Source of the DNA: Planctomyces sp.
GTDB taxonomy: Bacteria > Planctomycetota > Planctomycetia > Planctomycetales > Planctomycetaceae
Reading direction: 5' to 3'
Assembly (NCBI GenBank): GCA_016795105.1
Contig: JAEUIH010000025.1
Coordinates: 28,599-91,526 of the forward strand
Length of the DNA stretch: 62,928 nt
The position numbers were made by a program, and so were the translations under genes. This document shows, piece by piece, positions 1 to 8,537 of the stretch. Positions within the stretch are counted from its first letter, which is position 1; each line of letters begins with the position of its first letter. Under the pieces are notes generated by a model. The model was not told where the DNA came from. It made no database searches and saw only the letters and a program-made list of their open reading frames with translations.

Positions 1-2079
1 ATCATCGACTCCGCGAACGTTGACTCGCTGAGGTATGTGCCAGTTTGCCGGGGTAAACAGGAGCGAAGTCTGATCAACGCTGACTTCGGTTGCGTCCTTC
101 ACCGTTACGTTGATGGTGACGTTTGACTGGGGTGCAGTCTGCAGCGAGACAAAAACGGAATCGATACTTCCTGTTTCAGCGACATTCGTCTGGCCATCTG
201 TTTCTGAGACAACCAGGGAGCCGGGCGCGACGATTGGTTCCAGGTCACTGTTGAAGACATCGAGTTGAAAATTTCCGTCATCACTCATGGTCCCGACAAG
301 CAGCTTTCCGGAAGGAAGAATGTCGAGACTCTGTGCAGAACCGTTCAGTCGTCTGTGGGTTATCACATCGTCTGCGTCTGGTGACCAAATTTCAAGTTCT
401 GAATAGCCTGGTCCCAGATCTCGAAGAGTCACCATCTGGCCATTGAGCCAGACGATATGGTGAATTCTGTGAAAGAGCGATCTCTTTGTGAATGAGAGCG
501 TCGCAGAGTCGTAGATTGCTCCGGAACTCAGTATCACGAATTCGCCATTCGGAGAGACATGCAGCGTTGCGTCTCTGGCCTCAGTCGTGGCGAGTGAGGA
601 CACTGTCTGTTCAACCAGATTCCCCGTCCCGGAGACAGTGACACGTAAGATGGTTTTCGGATCGAATTCACTCTGTACGGAAAAAATGCTTTGAGTTGAT
701 TCGTTCCAGACGTAGGAGAGATTGGCTGTTGTGACTTGCTGTGAATCAAGCTTTGTTCCTGCGGAATCGAACGTCAATATTCGGTTACTACCAAATTCTC
801 CGATGACAGCGATCAGCAATGAACCGGCACTTGTGAGCCTGATCCGCCTCACGTCATCCTGAAATTCGAAAAACTCAGTCTCACTCGGAACGGGATCATC
901 CAGATCGAGCTTCCGGATCACACCCCTCGTATAACCAAGATAGACCCGATTCTCGGCAATTGAATACGTCACGGCCATCGGACTGCCAGACAGCAGGATC
1001 GATCGCGCATACTTTTGAAGAGCCGGATCCCACAGAAAAATGCTTTGATGGGCTGCACTGTAGATGAGGCCCATGCCGTCTGCCGTGACGGTGGAGTAAT
1101 TTGGGGTGAATGCGAGTCCAGCGGGATCGATCATCGGGTCGGGATCGGTAAGCGCGAGGCTACTCAGAGGAATGAGCTCTGCTCGATAACCGGAAGGGTA
1201 TTGACTGTCGCTGATCATGGCGATCAGATGTGATGCGCTCAGATAGAGTTCCTTCGGTGAAAAACCGAGGGTCATACTACCGGATGGCTGCAGACTGTTG
1301 GTGTACCAGCTTAGAACGTTTCCACGGCTTACGATCGGTATCGTGTTCTGATAAAACGTTACCGAGTCTATCTGAGTGCCGAGGCTGGTCAGGTACTGCA
1401 GACTATCGGAAGCAAAAACGGAGCCCCTATTGTCGATGACCCGAGTTCCGGTCGGAAAGATCCAGTGTCGACTGGACGCGGGAATCTGTGCCTGGTAGGG
1501 GGCAGGAAACCATCGGACAAAGTGACCTGAATCGTCATATGTCAGAGTAACTCCGCTGGAGGTTGAATGTCCGGTGGCCCCAAGAATGCGATTCCGGTGG
1601 GGAATTATCTGAGGGCTTAGAAACTGCGTGCTGTGTGTGGTCACCTGGTCAATGACCGAGTTCGTCTCTTTATCGACGCTCGTAAATCGCTCGTCAGTTC
1701 CCTGAGAGTGATGGATCAGCAGCAAGCTTCCGTCGCTGTAAATTGACTGGACCGCAGTATCGGTTTCCATGATACGTGTTGGCGACGATCCAGACAGTGA
1801 ATAACGGTACACGGATCTTCCGTATGCCGCATAGATTCCGTCAGAATCCACAAGTAGTGCAGTTGGCCGCTGATTGCTCCCGGATAGCATGACAGGAGTT
1901 TGCCATTGCTCGTCGCTGAGATGATAACGCTCCAGCTGGCCAGCCGTCGCGGAAACAAACCACAGCTGGCCATCAGACTCAACTGGTGCGACGGCCAGCA
2001 GACAGCGAGTCTCAAGCACATCAGCGCTAAGGCACATGGAAAGTTGTCTGGCTGCTGTCTGTCGTCGACTTCGCCGCAT
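1..2079 (-). CDS. Large planctomycete surface protein, N-terminal 693 residues (runs off left edge)
   Basis: The minus strand reads open without a stop from ATG at 2079 to base 1, so this is a partial gene lacking its C-terminus. The N-terminus is Arg-rich (MRRSRRQTAARQL) and is followed by DVLETRCLLAV, the E-x-R-x-L-L-A motif found at the start of exported planctomycete proteins (Planc_extracel type). About 500 residues of beta-propeller-like sequence follow, with recurring phrases such as DGIYAAYGRSVYRY and NRVYLGYTRGVIRKL. The last visible residues (VTINVTVKDATEVSVD, then LLFTPANWHIPQRVNV) match the Calx-beta/cadherin-like repeat common in these giant proteins, so a long repeat region probably lies outside the window. 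Specific function unknown; likely cell-surface or secreted. Confidence 0.8.
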   Translation of the reverse strand, partial: MRRSRRQTAARQLSMCLSADVLETRCLLAVAPVESDGQLWFVSATAGQLERYHLSDEQWQTPVMLSGSNQRPTALLVDSDGIYAAYGRSVYRYSLSGSSPTRIMETDTAVQSIYSDGSLLLIHHSQGTDERFTSVDKETNSVIDQVTTHSTQFLSPQIIPHRNRILGATGHSTSSGVTLTYDDSGHFVRWFPAPYQAQIPASSRHWIFPTGTRVIDNRGSVFASDSLQYLTSLGTQIDSVTFYQNTIPIVSRGNVLSWYTNSLQPSGSMTLGFSPKELYLSASHLIAMISDSQYPSGYRAELIPLSSLALTDPDPMIDPAGLAFTPNYSTVTADGMGLIYSAAHQSIFLWDPALQKYARSILLSGSPMAVTYSIAENRVYLGYTRGVIRKLDLDDPVPSETEFFEFQDDVRRIRLTSAGSLLIAVIGEFGSNRILTFDSAGTKLDSQQVTTANLSYVWNESTQSIFSVQSEFDPKTILRVTVSGTGNLVEQTVSSLATTEARDATLHVSPNGEFVILSSGAIYDSATLSFTKRSLFHRIHHIVWLNGQMVTLRDLGPGYSELEIWSPDADDVITHRRLNGSAQSLDILPSGKLLVGTMSDDGNFQLDVFNSDLEPIVAPGSLVVSETDGQTNVAETGSIDSVFVSLQTAPQSNVTINVTVKDATEVSVDQTSLLFTPANWHIPQRVNVRGVDD

Positions 2080-2283
2080 TTCTGAATCCCGCTGCAGGTT
2101 GAAGAAACCCCGTTTGCACCTGGTCCAAACTCCAGAAGAACCTTGCAACAAGATTGTGCCAAAGTTCTCGGAAAGACGCGATGAAATTCTCTGCGGCACT
2201 TAAACTCAGCAAACGTGAGGAGATTTTCGGTTTTCTTTGAAAATGGGGGAAAGCGAGCGTTTTCGATGAGCTGCATCGGAAAT

Positions 2284-2468
2284 GTCGTGGATCGCTCCGC
2301 GATCCTCCGCGACACAAATTTCACTCCAGACATTCTGTACTCGACTGAACTTGGTCGTTGGAGGGGTTTTGTGTGGTGGTTTTTTTGGGGGGGATGGAGT
2401 GAGAGTGAGGTGAGGCGGGGCGACGCGGGGCGGGGCGGGGCGGGGGATCGCGGAGCGATCCACGACTA
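2284..2468. repeat. REPIN A1: inverted pair of family A REP hairpins
   Basis: Left REP at 2284-2305 and right REP at 2445-2468 are inverted copies. The unit is a TAGTCGT head followed by a hairpin with stem GGATCGC, loop TCC and stem GCGATCC; here the left copy starts GTCGT. The 140-bp spacer holds a T-run, a G-run and a (GGGGC)-type tract. The right edge lies 6 bp from the stop codon of the adjacent RAYT gene. Confidence 0.9.
2417..2446 (+). other. G-quadruplex-type G-tract inside REPIN A1
   Basis: Five runs of four or five G lie at 2417-2420, 2427-2430, 2432-2435, 2437-2440 and 2442-2446. The last four are separated by single C residues, a very compact G4-forming pattern on the plus strand. 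It sits directly against the right REP hairpin. Confidence 0.7.
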
Positions 2469-2474
2469 TGGACA

Positions 2475-3236
2475 CTATGGACAGTGTTGTCTGTAGAGGA
2501 ATTCATGGCTGGAGAGGTTTGCTTTTGTGGGGTTCTCACGGATGTATCGTCGCAGATAGTCGTACTGCTCGGGGCTGCGAACCAGATGGTCAAATGGTTC
2601 CTGCTGCCAAAACCGACCTCGAGTCCCCAACTCCCGATTGATCAGTCGGGCTGTATAGTGCATCCATGAATCAAACTGTTTTTCCATCAGGTCCGGTGTG
2701 GGAAATGATGCGAGCATGTGGACATGATTCGGCATCACAATAAAGTCCCCCATCCGATATCGATCGCCGTCGAAATATAGCAATGAGTCAGATACGATCT
2801 GAGCGAGTTCAGGTCGTTTCAGAACACATGCTCCAAGACACTCGTCCAGCTTTGTCTCGCGACAGCGATTAAAGTGAAAGTTGAACTCGTGACGCTGCCT
2901 GTCGGTCATAGACGGTATCAGCCTTGACCAGTGTTGATAGTCGTGGATCGCTCCGCGATCCAGTGCCATTCCGGCATCGCATCCCAAAGAAATGGCTTGT
3001 GCTGGTGTTTCTGGAATGTTTGGAGGCGTGGGATCGCGGAGCGATCCACGACTCTCGGCCAACACTCTTTCGACCCAGCTTTGCTTTTCCCGGTCCCAGC
3101 GAGCGATCACTTCTTTGGGGATCGAGTCATTTGTTCTGAGTGTAATAAAGACGACCGCGCCGGCTTGAGACCAGTGCGGTCGGAGTCGCTCGTGAATGAA
3201 TACGTCCGCCTTCGGATCAAAGAGTTCCCCAATCAT
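2475..3236 (-). CDS. IS200-like REP-associated tyrosine transposase (RAYT/TnpA-REP)
   Basis: 253 residues from the chosen ATG. The HUH motif is PNHVHML (His171, His173), and the catalytic Tyr is probably Tyr231 in RRYIRENP; the family cuts single-stranded REP DNA and mobilises REP elements. The N-terminal half (HERLRPHWSQAGAVVFITLR) and the C-terminal half (FWQQEPFDHLVR) are typical. Residues about 62-100 (SRGSLRDP to DRGAIHDY) are encoded by an inserted REPIN and have no counterpart in the usual family layout, where a short linker joins WDREKQSW to the HEFNFHFN region. The longer frame from 3317 was rejected because it begins upstream of REP 3252-3275. Whether the enzyme is active despite the 38-residue insertion cannot be told. 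Confidence 0.88.
   Translation of the reverse strand: MIGELFDPKADVFIHERLRPHWSQAGAVVFITLRTNDSIPKEVIARWDREKQSWVERVLAESRGSLRDPTPPNIPETPAQAISLGCDAGMALDRGAIHDYQHWSRLIPSMTDRQRHEFNFHFNRCRETKLDECLGACVLKRPELAQIVSDSLLYFDGDRYRMGDFIVMPNHVHMLASFPTPDLMEKQFDSWMHYTARLINRELGTRGRFWQQEPFDHLVRSPEQYDYLRRYIRENPTKANLSSHEFLYRQHCP
2938..3053. repeat. REPIN A2: inverted REP pair inside the RAYT coding sequence
   Basis: REPs at 2938-2961 and 3031-3053 face each other with the TAGTCGT heads outward, exactly as in REPINs A1 and A3. The 116-bp element lies within the transposase gene and reads through in frame, adding about 38 codons. Confidence 0.9.
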
Positions 3237-3251
3237 CAGAAGTGGTCTCCA

Positions 3252-3398
3252 TAGTCGTGGATCGCTCCGTGATCCAATGCCCAAAACTATACACTTACGC
3301 CAATAAACAATTAACACCCGTACGTATATGTTGGTGGTGTCCTTGTGTCAATGGTCGGTCAATGGTCGGGCGGAGGATCGCGGAGCGATCCACGACTA
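3252..3398. repeat. REPIN A3: inverted REP pair upstream of the RAYT gene
   Basis: REPs at 3252-3275 and 3375-3398 are inverted. The left copy has one changed stem base (CGTGATCC for CGCGATCC), giving a G-T wobble in the hairpin. The spacer contains a short direct repeat, AATGGTCGG. The element separates the RAYT gene from the divergent MarC-type gene. Confidence 0.88.
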
Positions 3399-3496
3399 TG
3401 CAAATTCTGCGGGAGATGGTACGACGTACACTTGTTTCGAGAAGTGCGTTGGCAATATGACGTATGCGGGGGTTGAGTTTTTCACTTGAGGCATTC

Positions 3497-4069
3497 ATGC
3501 TGCAGACAATTTTGCTCCTGTTTATTGTACTTGATCCCTTTGGCAATCTGGTGATGATTAACTCACTGCTGAGAGACTACGCACCGTCTCAGCGGCGATG
3601 GATTATGGTCCGCGAGAGTCTGGTGGCCCTGTTGATTCTGCAGTTGGCGGTGTTTGCAGGTGGTCCGGTTCTGCAGGCACTTGGACTGAAGACGTATTCT
3701 CTTGGAATTGCGGGGGGCATCGTCCTGTTTATGATTGCAATGGGGATGATCTTCCCTGGCAAGAAGTTGATGGACGAAGAGGATAGCGGCGATCCGGTGA
3801 TTGTTCCGATCGCCATTCCGTTAATTGCAGGACCCAGTACGATTTCGTTGATTCTGCTGCTGGCTCAGAAACACGATCGCAGTCATGTCTCGGTCTCGGT
3901 GCTTGTTGCCTGCGCATTGTCCACTTTCATTCTGGCACTTTCTCCACGCATTTACACACTGCTCGGAGTGCGCGGTGCTCGGGCTGTGGAGCGACTGATG
4001 GGAATGCTGCTGGTGATGATGGCCGTTCAAATGGTGCTGGACGGAATTCAGGCATATCTCAAACAGTGA
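3497..4069 (+). CDS. MarC/YhgN family integral membrane protein
   Basis: 190 residues, almost entirely hydrophobic, about six membrane segments. The N-terminal FIVLDPFGNLVMIN and the central PIAIPLIAGPSTISLILLL are the two signature stretches of the MarC (UPF0056) family, whose function is unsettled. In-frame starts exist at 3464 and 3497; 3497 has a GAGG-like site 6 bp upstream and gives a YhgN-like N-terminus, whereas 3464 has none. No operon partner: the next gene begins 110 bp downstream. Confidence 0.88.
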   Translation: MLQTILLLFIVLDPFGNLVMINSLLRDYAPSQRRWIMVRESLVALLILQLAVFAGGPVLQALGLKTYSLGIAGGIVLFMIAMGMIFPGKKLMDEEDSGDPVIVPIAIPLIAGPSTISLILLLAQKHDRSHVSVSVLVACALSTFILALSPRIYTLLGVRGARAVERLMGMLLVMMAVQMVLDGIQAYLKQ

Positions 4070-4178
4070 TGCGGTTGCTGGGCCGTATCGAGCCAATTTG
4101 AAGAATTTCAGAGAAACCAGATCAGGATTTTGAACCTGCCCTGTGAAACAGCGACTTCTACTGTGAGGCAGGAACGCA

Positions 4179-4733
4179 ATGAAAAAGACGCTGGAACGAC
4201 TTGAAGAGCAGCAACTGGTCATCAGGGCACAGAGCGGAGATGGTCTGGCATTTCGGCAACTGGTCGAATCGTACGACCGAAGATTGTGGTATTTCGTACG
4301 CCGGATGCTGGACGATGAACAACGCGTTGCGGACGTACTTCAGGAAGTCTGGCTCAATGTCTTCCGTTCGCTTTATCGACTCGGAAGTCCGGCCGCGTTT
4401 CGTGTCTGGGTCTATCGAATTGCTCATGATCGAGCGATTTCTGAATTGCGGCGGACGGGACGAGAGATTCCCGCAGAAGCATTGGGCGATCATGATCTTC
4501 CGGCGGCAGATTCATCCGATGCGGACATGGCCGAGGAGCGGGCTGAGCTCGTTCACAAGGGACTGAGTCAGCTGGCGATTGAGCATCGACGAGTGTTGAC
4601 TCTGTTATATCTGGAGCAGATGAGCATCCAGGAAATCTCTGAAGTGCTCGGATGTAACCCCGGTACCGTGAAATCGCGGCTGCATTATGCCCGAAAGGCA
4701 CTGGCGGACTGGCTCAGGGAGCAAAATTTATGA
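4179..4733 (+). CDS. ECF-type RNA polymerase sigma factor
   Basis: 184 residues. Sigma region 2 lies at about 25-95 (LVESYDRRLWYFVRRML to VWVYRIAHDRAISELRR), and region 4 at about 130-180 (EHRRVLTLLYLEQMSIQEISEVLGCNPGTVKSRLHYARKAL), with a clear helix-turn-helix. First gene of a three-gene operon: its TGA overlaps the ATG of the next gene (ATGA), which overlaps the third in the same way. The downstream small membrane protein may act as its regulator, but it has no recognisable anti-sigma zinc motif. Confidence 0.93.
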   Translation: MKKTLERLEEQQLVIRAQSGDGLAFRQLVESYDRRLWYFVRRMLDDEQRVADVLQEVWLNVFRSLYRLGSPAAFRVWVYRIAHDRAISELRRTGREIPAEALGDHDLPAADSSDADMAEERAELVHKGLSQLAIEHRRVLTLLYLEQMSIQEISEVLGCNPGTVKSRLHYARKALADWLREQNL

Positions 4734-5176
4734 ATCAATCAGACAAGAACGACAACTTTCAGACTCAGCTGCTGCAGCAGGAGTCGACTTTACTTCAACA
4801 TCAGTATCAGGAGCATCGCATGCAACTCGAAGTACGACTCGCCCAGGCCGAACGATATAAGAAGATTGCCAAAGTGACGGGCTTCATTTCGATTCTACTG
4901 GCAGCCGGCCTGTTTCCGATTGTGGCATCCAGATCACTTGGAAGTGCTGACCCGTTCGACAAAGACGCGACCCTGCTCTCAGTTTCACTGATGGTCCTGT
5001 ATATCCTCACGTGTGCCGTCGGAGCGATCAGCATTGCAATGTTCTATTCGCGGCTATTGCCACGAACGAGACAGGTGCGAGAAGACCTGCGTGACGAAAT
5101 GGTACGTGAAATGCGAAATGAAATTGCTGAACTTCGGGAACAGGTGAACCGTTTAATTCAGGCCGGCAGGCAATGA
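4730..5176 (+). CDS. Small two-pass membrane protein in a sigma-factor operon
   Basis: 148 residues: an N-terminal coiled coil rich in Gln and Glu (about 10-45), a first membrane helix at about 47-67 (VTGFISILLAAGLFPIVA), a second at about 82-106 (LLSVSLMVLYILTCAVGAIS), and a C-terminal charged coiled coil (REDLRDEMVREMRNEIAEL). ATGA overlaps on both sides imply translational coupling with the sigma factor upstream and the Asp-box protein downstream. The family was not recognised. Position is consistent with an anti-sigma or signal-transmitting role, which is inference only. Confidence 0.75.
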   Translation: MNQSDKNDNFQTQLLQQESTLLQHQYQEHRMQLEVRLAQAERYKKIAKVTGFISILLAAGLFPIVASRSLGSADPFDKDATLLSVSLMVLYILTCAVGAISIAMFYSRLLPRTRQVREDLRDEMVREMRNEIAELREQVNRLIQAGRQ

Positions 5177-6591
5177 ACGCGAAAGACATCAAGTTCAGTC
5201 AACGAGTCGGCCATCCTCAGGGGAAATCCCACAAGAGGATTGTCTCGATTCTGATTGCGACTTTGATTCTGATCTGTGCGATTGCAATGCCTTCCATCCT
5301 CAGCCGCGGCGGCAGTGTTCGGCCGGTGGAGCCGATGCACGCGTATCCCGACTTTCCGGCGGACGCCGTACCTCGGCTTGTGAGTTGCCGTCAGTTGTCA
5401 GCACTTTCAGGCTTTCAGTCACCCAAGCCAGTCGTGAGCGCTGATCAAAACGGGAATGTTGTCGTGCTGGCACATGGCTTTGTCAATTCCCCATTGGGCA
5501 GCGATATCCTGCTGTGGCGGTCCTCAGACCGAGGAGTCACATGGGATCTCCCGCGGAATCTGACCAATCTTGCGAAGTCCGGAAAGATTGAATTCGATCC
5601 GTGGCTGGAGTCAGATCGGCGAGAAAGCTATTACTCCGTGTATGCATCGCGAGCGGACGGTTCTATCGTGTTTTGCAGTTCACACGACGGTGGCAAAGTC
5701 TGGGCCGAAGGGCGACGGCTTTTGTGGCGGCATGCGGATCGGCCGGTTCTGGGGATCAGTCCTGATGGCATGAGATTGGTTATTGCTGCATCAATGGCTG
5801 AACTTGCTGCCGATGCCTCGACGGATGTTCTGGATCCAAAAGCCGCGGATTTTGCTCAGAAGTTACGCGAACGTTACCGGGTTTCTGCGGGTATTTTTGT
5901 TTCGGAGGATCAGGGCAATCACTGGAAGCGTACTCCTTCGCCGTTTGGTGACAATCGGCAGGCCATACCGTTTGCGGCGACGATTGATTCTACGGGACTG
6001 ATTGCAGCTACGTGGATCCTTGAGGGCGAGGGATCATCAAGTGCAGTCAGTGTTTCCAGCGACGGCGGAAACACCTGGCATGAGACCCTGCTGGTGCAGT
6101 CACTTCAGAAGGATCGCAACCATCCCTTCAATGGAGAACGTTTTCCGGTCATCGCCGGGAACTCAGTGAGTGGATTGCATGTGGCTTGCGTTAATCCGGA
6201 AATGCGTTCTCTTCAATACCACAACAGCAAAGATGGGAGGAACTGGAGTCGTCCCGTTTCACTTTCATCGCGAAGTGCCGAAGAAATTCGCATGGCAGCG
6301 ATTGACGCGATTGGTCCATTTGCCCATGTCATGTGGATGGAACGTGTAGGTGTGACATGGCATGTATGGCTTCGAAGTTCGCGAGATTTTGGAAAGACGT
6401 GGTCGGAGCCTCTATGTCTATCTGCATCAATCCAGTTTTCGGACGACACAACCGCCAGTGGTTTTGCAATTTATGGCGACGACGATCAGTCAAGTCTCCG
6501 GGACGACGGTCAGGGACGCATTCACGCAGTCTGGTGTATCACTGGCGGCAGGGTCCTGCATTGCATTGTCGAGATGGGTGATGCCCGTTAG
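5173..6591 (+). CDS. Membrane-anchored BNR/Asp-box (sialidase-like) protein
   Basis: 472 residues. A hydrophobic segment at about 24-44 (IVSILIATLILICAIAM) anchors or exports the protein. At least five Asp-box motifs of the S-x-D-x-G-x-x-W type follow: SSDRGVTWD, SSHDGGKVWAEG, SEDQGNHWK, SSDGGNTWHE and SRDFGKTWSEP. They indicate a six-bladed beta-propeller as in sialidases. The catalytic Arg triad of true sialidases could not be confirmed by eye, so substrate and enzymatic activity are unknown. It is the last gene of the ATGA-coupled sigma operon. Confidence 0.82.
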   Translation: MNAKDIKFSQRVGHPQGKSHKRIVSILIATLILICAIAMPSILSRGGSVRPVEPMHAYPDFPADAVPRLVSCRQLSALSGFQSPKPVVSADQNGNVVVLAHGFVNSPLGSDILLWRSSDRGVTWDLPRNLTNLAKSGKIEFDPWLESDRRESYYSVYASRADGSIVFCSSHDGGKVWAEGRRLLWRHADRPVLGISPDGMRLVIAASMAELAADASTDVLDPKAADFAQKLRERYRVSAGIFVSEDQGNHWKRTPSPFGDNRQAIPFAATIDSTGLIAATWILEGEGSSSAVSVSSDGGNTWHETLLVQSLQKDRNHPFNGERFPVIAGNSVSGLHVACVNPEMRSLQYHNSKDGRNWSRPVSLSSRSAEEIRMAAIDAIGPFAHVMWMERVGVTWHVWLRSSRDFGKTWSEPLCLSASIQFSDDTTASGFAIYGDDDQSSLRDDGQGRIHAVWCITGGRVLHCIVEMGDAR

Positions 6592-6625
6592 CGTCAGATA
6601 TCATTGACGCCAGTCACGAAAAGTT

Positions 6626-6662
6626 GGCCCTCCCAGCCAAACGTGTCTTTGGTGAGAGGGCC
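6626..6662. terminator. Long hairpin between convergent genes
   Basis: GGCCCTC at 6626-6632 pairs with GAGGGCC at the right end, with further pairing inside (CCAAA with TTTGG). There is no T-run on either strand, so this is a possible factor-dependent or processing hairpin rather than a classical intrinsic terminator. Confidence 0.4.
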
Positions 6663-6705
6663 GGAGCCTTGAAAGAAATACAATAATCAAAGCGAATGAA
6701 CGTGA

Positions 6706-8130
6706 TCAGAACGTAAACAGGTCTGCGTTTGTGAGTACGCGTTTGGTCAGATTGGCAATAATATCGCCGATGTAGAACACCTGTATCCGGTTGGGCTGGC
6801 CTGTAAAGATTTGTTTCCTGTCAAACACGACGTTGGAGTTTGAACTGGTGATGAACACCTGGCCTCCGCCGAGAATGAAAGAAGCATTTCCATGGAACAT
6901 GGCCTGACCGGATGAGTTCGGAGAAACTAATACAGTGGCGTCACCGGTGGACGTTACCGTCAGATTTCCTGCCACATCGATGTTGCCCAGTCTTACGTTG
7001 TCTACCTGGAATCCGGAGAATGGAGTACTGCTTCCAAGTTGAATGTTCAGCGAATTCGCAAATGTAGCCGGGCCGATATTAACGATGTCGTTTCCTCCTC
7101 CTGTTGAGATGCTCACTGCCTTCCGAAATCTGGTTGGCGGAAGTGAGGCATCCTGTTTTTCCATGAGAATAAAGTCGTCTCCTTCGCCTGTGTTGATGGA
7201 TACTCGACCATGAAAGACCGGGGCTCCGTTTTCGATCGAAACTCGATCGTTGAAGAATCCCGTTGTTGTGAAGTTCAGATCACCATTGACGTTGACACTC
7301 CCCGAGATATTCAGGATTGCTCCCGGTGAATTCACAGTGATGCCATTCCCGAGGTCGACAGATCCTGTATCACCGGGTGACACCTGAGTATTGATGTTGA
7401 GATTCGCGACACCGAAAGATGCGGGGTCGTTTCGAAGTCGCACTTTTTCATTGACCCAGATATGACTGTTCTGTCCTGCGGAGAGTAACAGTCCCATACT
7501 TGTTACGTTCTTTCCGGTGAGGCTGACTTCTCCCAGTTCGATCGTCTGGCCGGCAAATGCCATCACGTTGATTTGCGAAGACCCTCGATCAAATGCAGCC
7601 GTGAGATCGTCCAGACCAAACGACGATGCGAAGTTCTGAATGTTAAACGCGTTTTGTTCGTCGTCCGCAAAGCCATCCGAGATCTTCAGGTCGTTCATAT
7701 TGACGTCTGTGATGTAGGCATTGTCACTGCCTGCACCCAGATTCAGACGCACATCATTCGCAGATGTCAGAAAGACAGAGACGAGATCGTTTCCGCCTCC
7801 GAGGTTGAAGGTCACGTTGTGCAGCTGAGGAAATGTCAGCGAACTGACCTCAGGACCGCCGTTGAGCCGAAATGTTGTACCGCTGAAGCTGTACGCGGTG
7901 AGCAGACCGGTTTCAAAATGTGTTCCAAGGAAGACTTCGTCGGCGGAATCTGTTCCCTGGAAAGTGAGGCTCACGGATCCTTGCGGACCTGGACTTGTCA
8001 CAACATTGACGGCCGAAAGCAGCACGCGCTGCTCACATGGGTCAACTCGATACTGCTGATTCTGTTTGCGGCGACGGCGTTGAAGTCGCGACGTGAGGAA
8101 TCGGGAGATGGTGGATGAGAACTTGACCAT
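6706..8130 (-). CDS. Planctomycete surface protein, beta-helix-like
   Basis: 474 residues from ATG 8130, chosen because GGAG lies 7 bp upstream and the longer frame to 8253 adds an unlikely N-terminus. An Arg-rich head (LTSRLQRRRRKQNQQ) is followed by DPCEQRVLLSAVN, the planctomycete export motif. The rest is Gly/Asn/Asp-rich beta sequence with repeated phrases such as FNLGGGNDLVSVFLTS, LNLGAGSDNAYI, SINTGEGDDFILM and SISTGGGNDIVNIG. These are RTX-like GGxGxD variants, suggesting a parallel beta-roll that may bind calcium. Monocistronic; function unknown. Confidence 0.82.
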   Translation of the reverse strand: MVKFSSTISRFLTSRLQRRRRKQNQQYRVDPCEQRVLLSAVNVVTSPGPQGSVSLTFQGTDSADEVFLGTHFETGLLTAYSFSGTTFRLNGGPEVSSLTFPQLHNVTFNLGGGNDLVSVFLTSANDVRLNLGAGSDNAYITDVNMNDLKISDGFADDEQNAFNIQNFASSFGLDDLTAAFDRGSSQINVMAFAGQTIELGEVSLTGKNVTSMGLLLSAGQNSHIWVNEKVRLRNDPASFGVANLNINTQVSPGDTGSVDLGNGITVNSPGAILNISGSVNVNGDLNFTTTGFFNDRVSIENGAPVFHGRVSINTGEGDDFILMEKQDASLPPTRFRKAVSISTGGGNDIVNIGPATFANSLNIQLGSSTPFSGFQVDNVRLGNIDVAGNLTVTSTGDATVLVSPNSSGQAMFHGNASFILGGGQVFITSSNSNVVFDRKQIFTGQPNRIQVFYIGDIIANLTKRVLTNADLFTF

Positions 8131-8537
8131 TGAGACACTCCATAAAAAAACGATAAGACCAAAGGACGCGAATGCAGTCCTCCGCGTTCGGCCACCAGCA
8201 AATCCGCTGGTGCGATCCATCGATTCAGGTTGTGTCTCATTTTGCTCAGGCAAAGCATGACAAGTGCAGCAAAGTGATCCACACCCTGTGCCATTCAGTG
8301 CCCGCAGCAGAAATTATCTGCAATGAGCAAATTTCGCGCCCGAGTTCTTTCCCGCAGTGGATTTCGATGAATGATGGCTCAAACGCGGATTTGGGAGCCG
8401 TCTGTGTTTGGTCTGCTCCAGACGATTGCTAAACCGACACGGTTGATGCGACAATTCGCGTTCTCAGGAGATGGCTTCTGCCCGGATTCCTGACGTTCCA
8501 TGCTCCGAGTCTTCACGTTGTTCGAGGGAAGTCAGCC
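8131..8537. other. Divergent intergenic region
   Basis: About 400 bp between the surface protein (minus) and the arsenosugar-type cluster (plus). Must hold both promoters. I see no convincing gene, repeat or operator palindrome in it. Confidence 0.5.

Noticed and set aside
1716-2333. 205-residue minus-strand frame
   Set aside because: It lies in a different frame over the surface protein's N-terminus and over REP DNA; the open frame from 2079 carries the export motif and continues to base 1.
8131-8537. 86-residue plus-strand frame 8172-8432 before arsM
   Set aside because: No recognisable domain or ribosome-binding site; composition is that of non-coding DNA.
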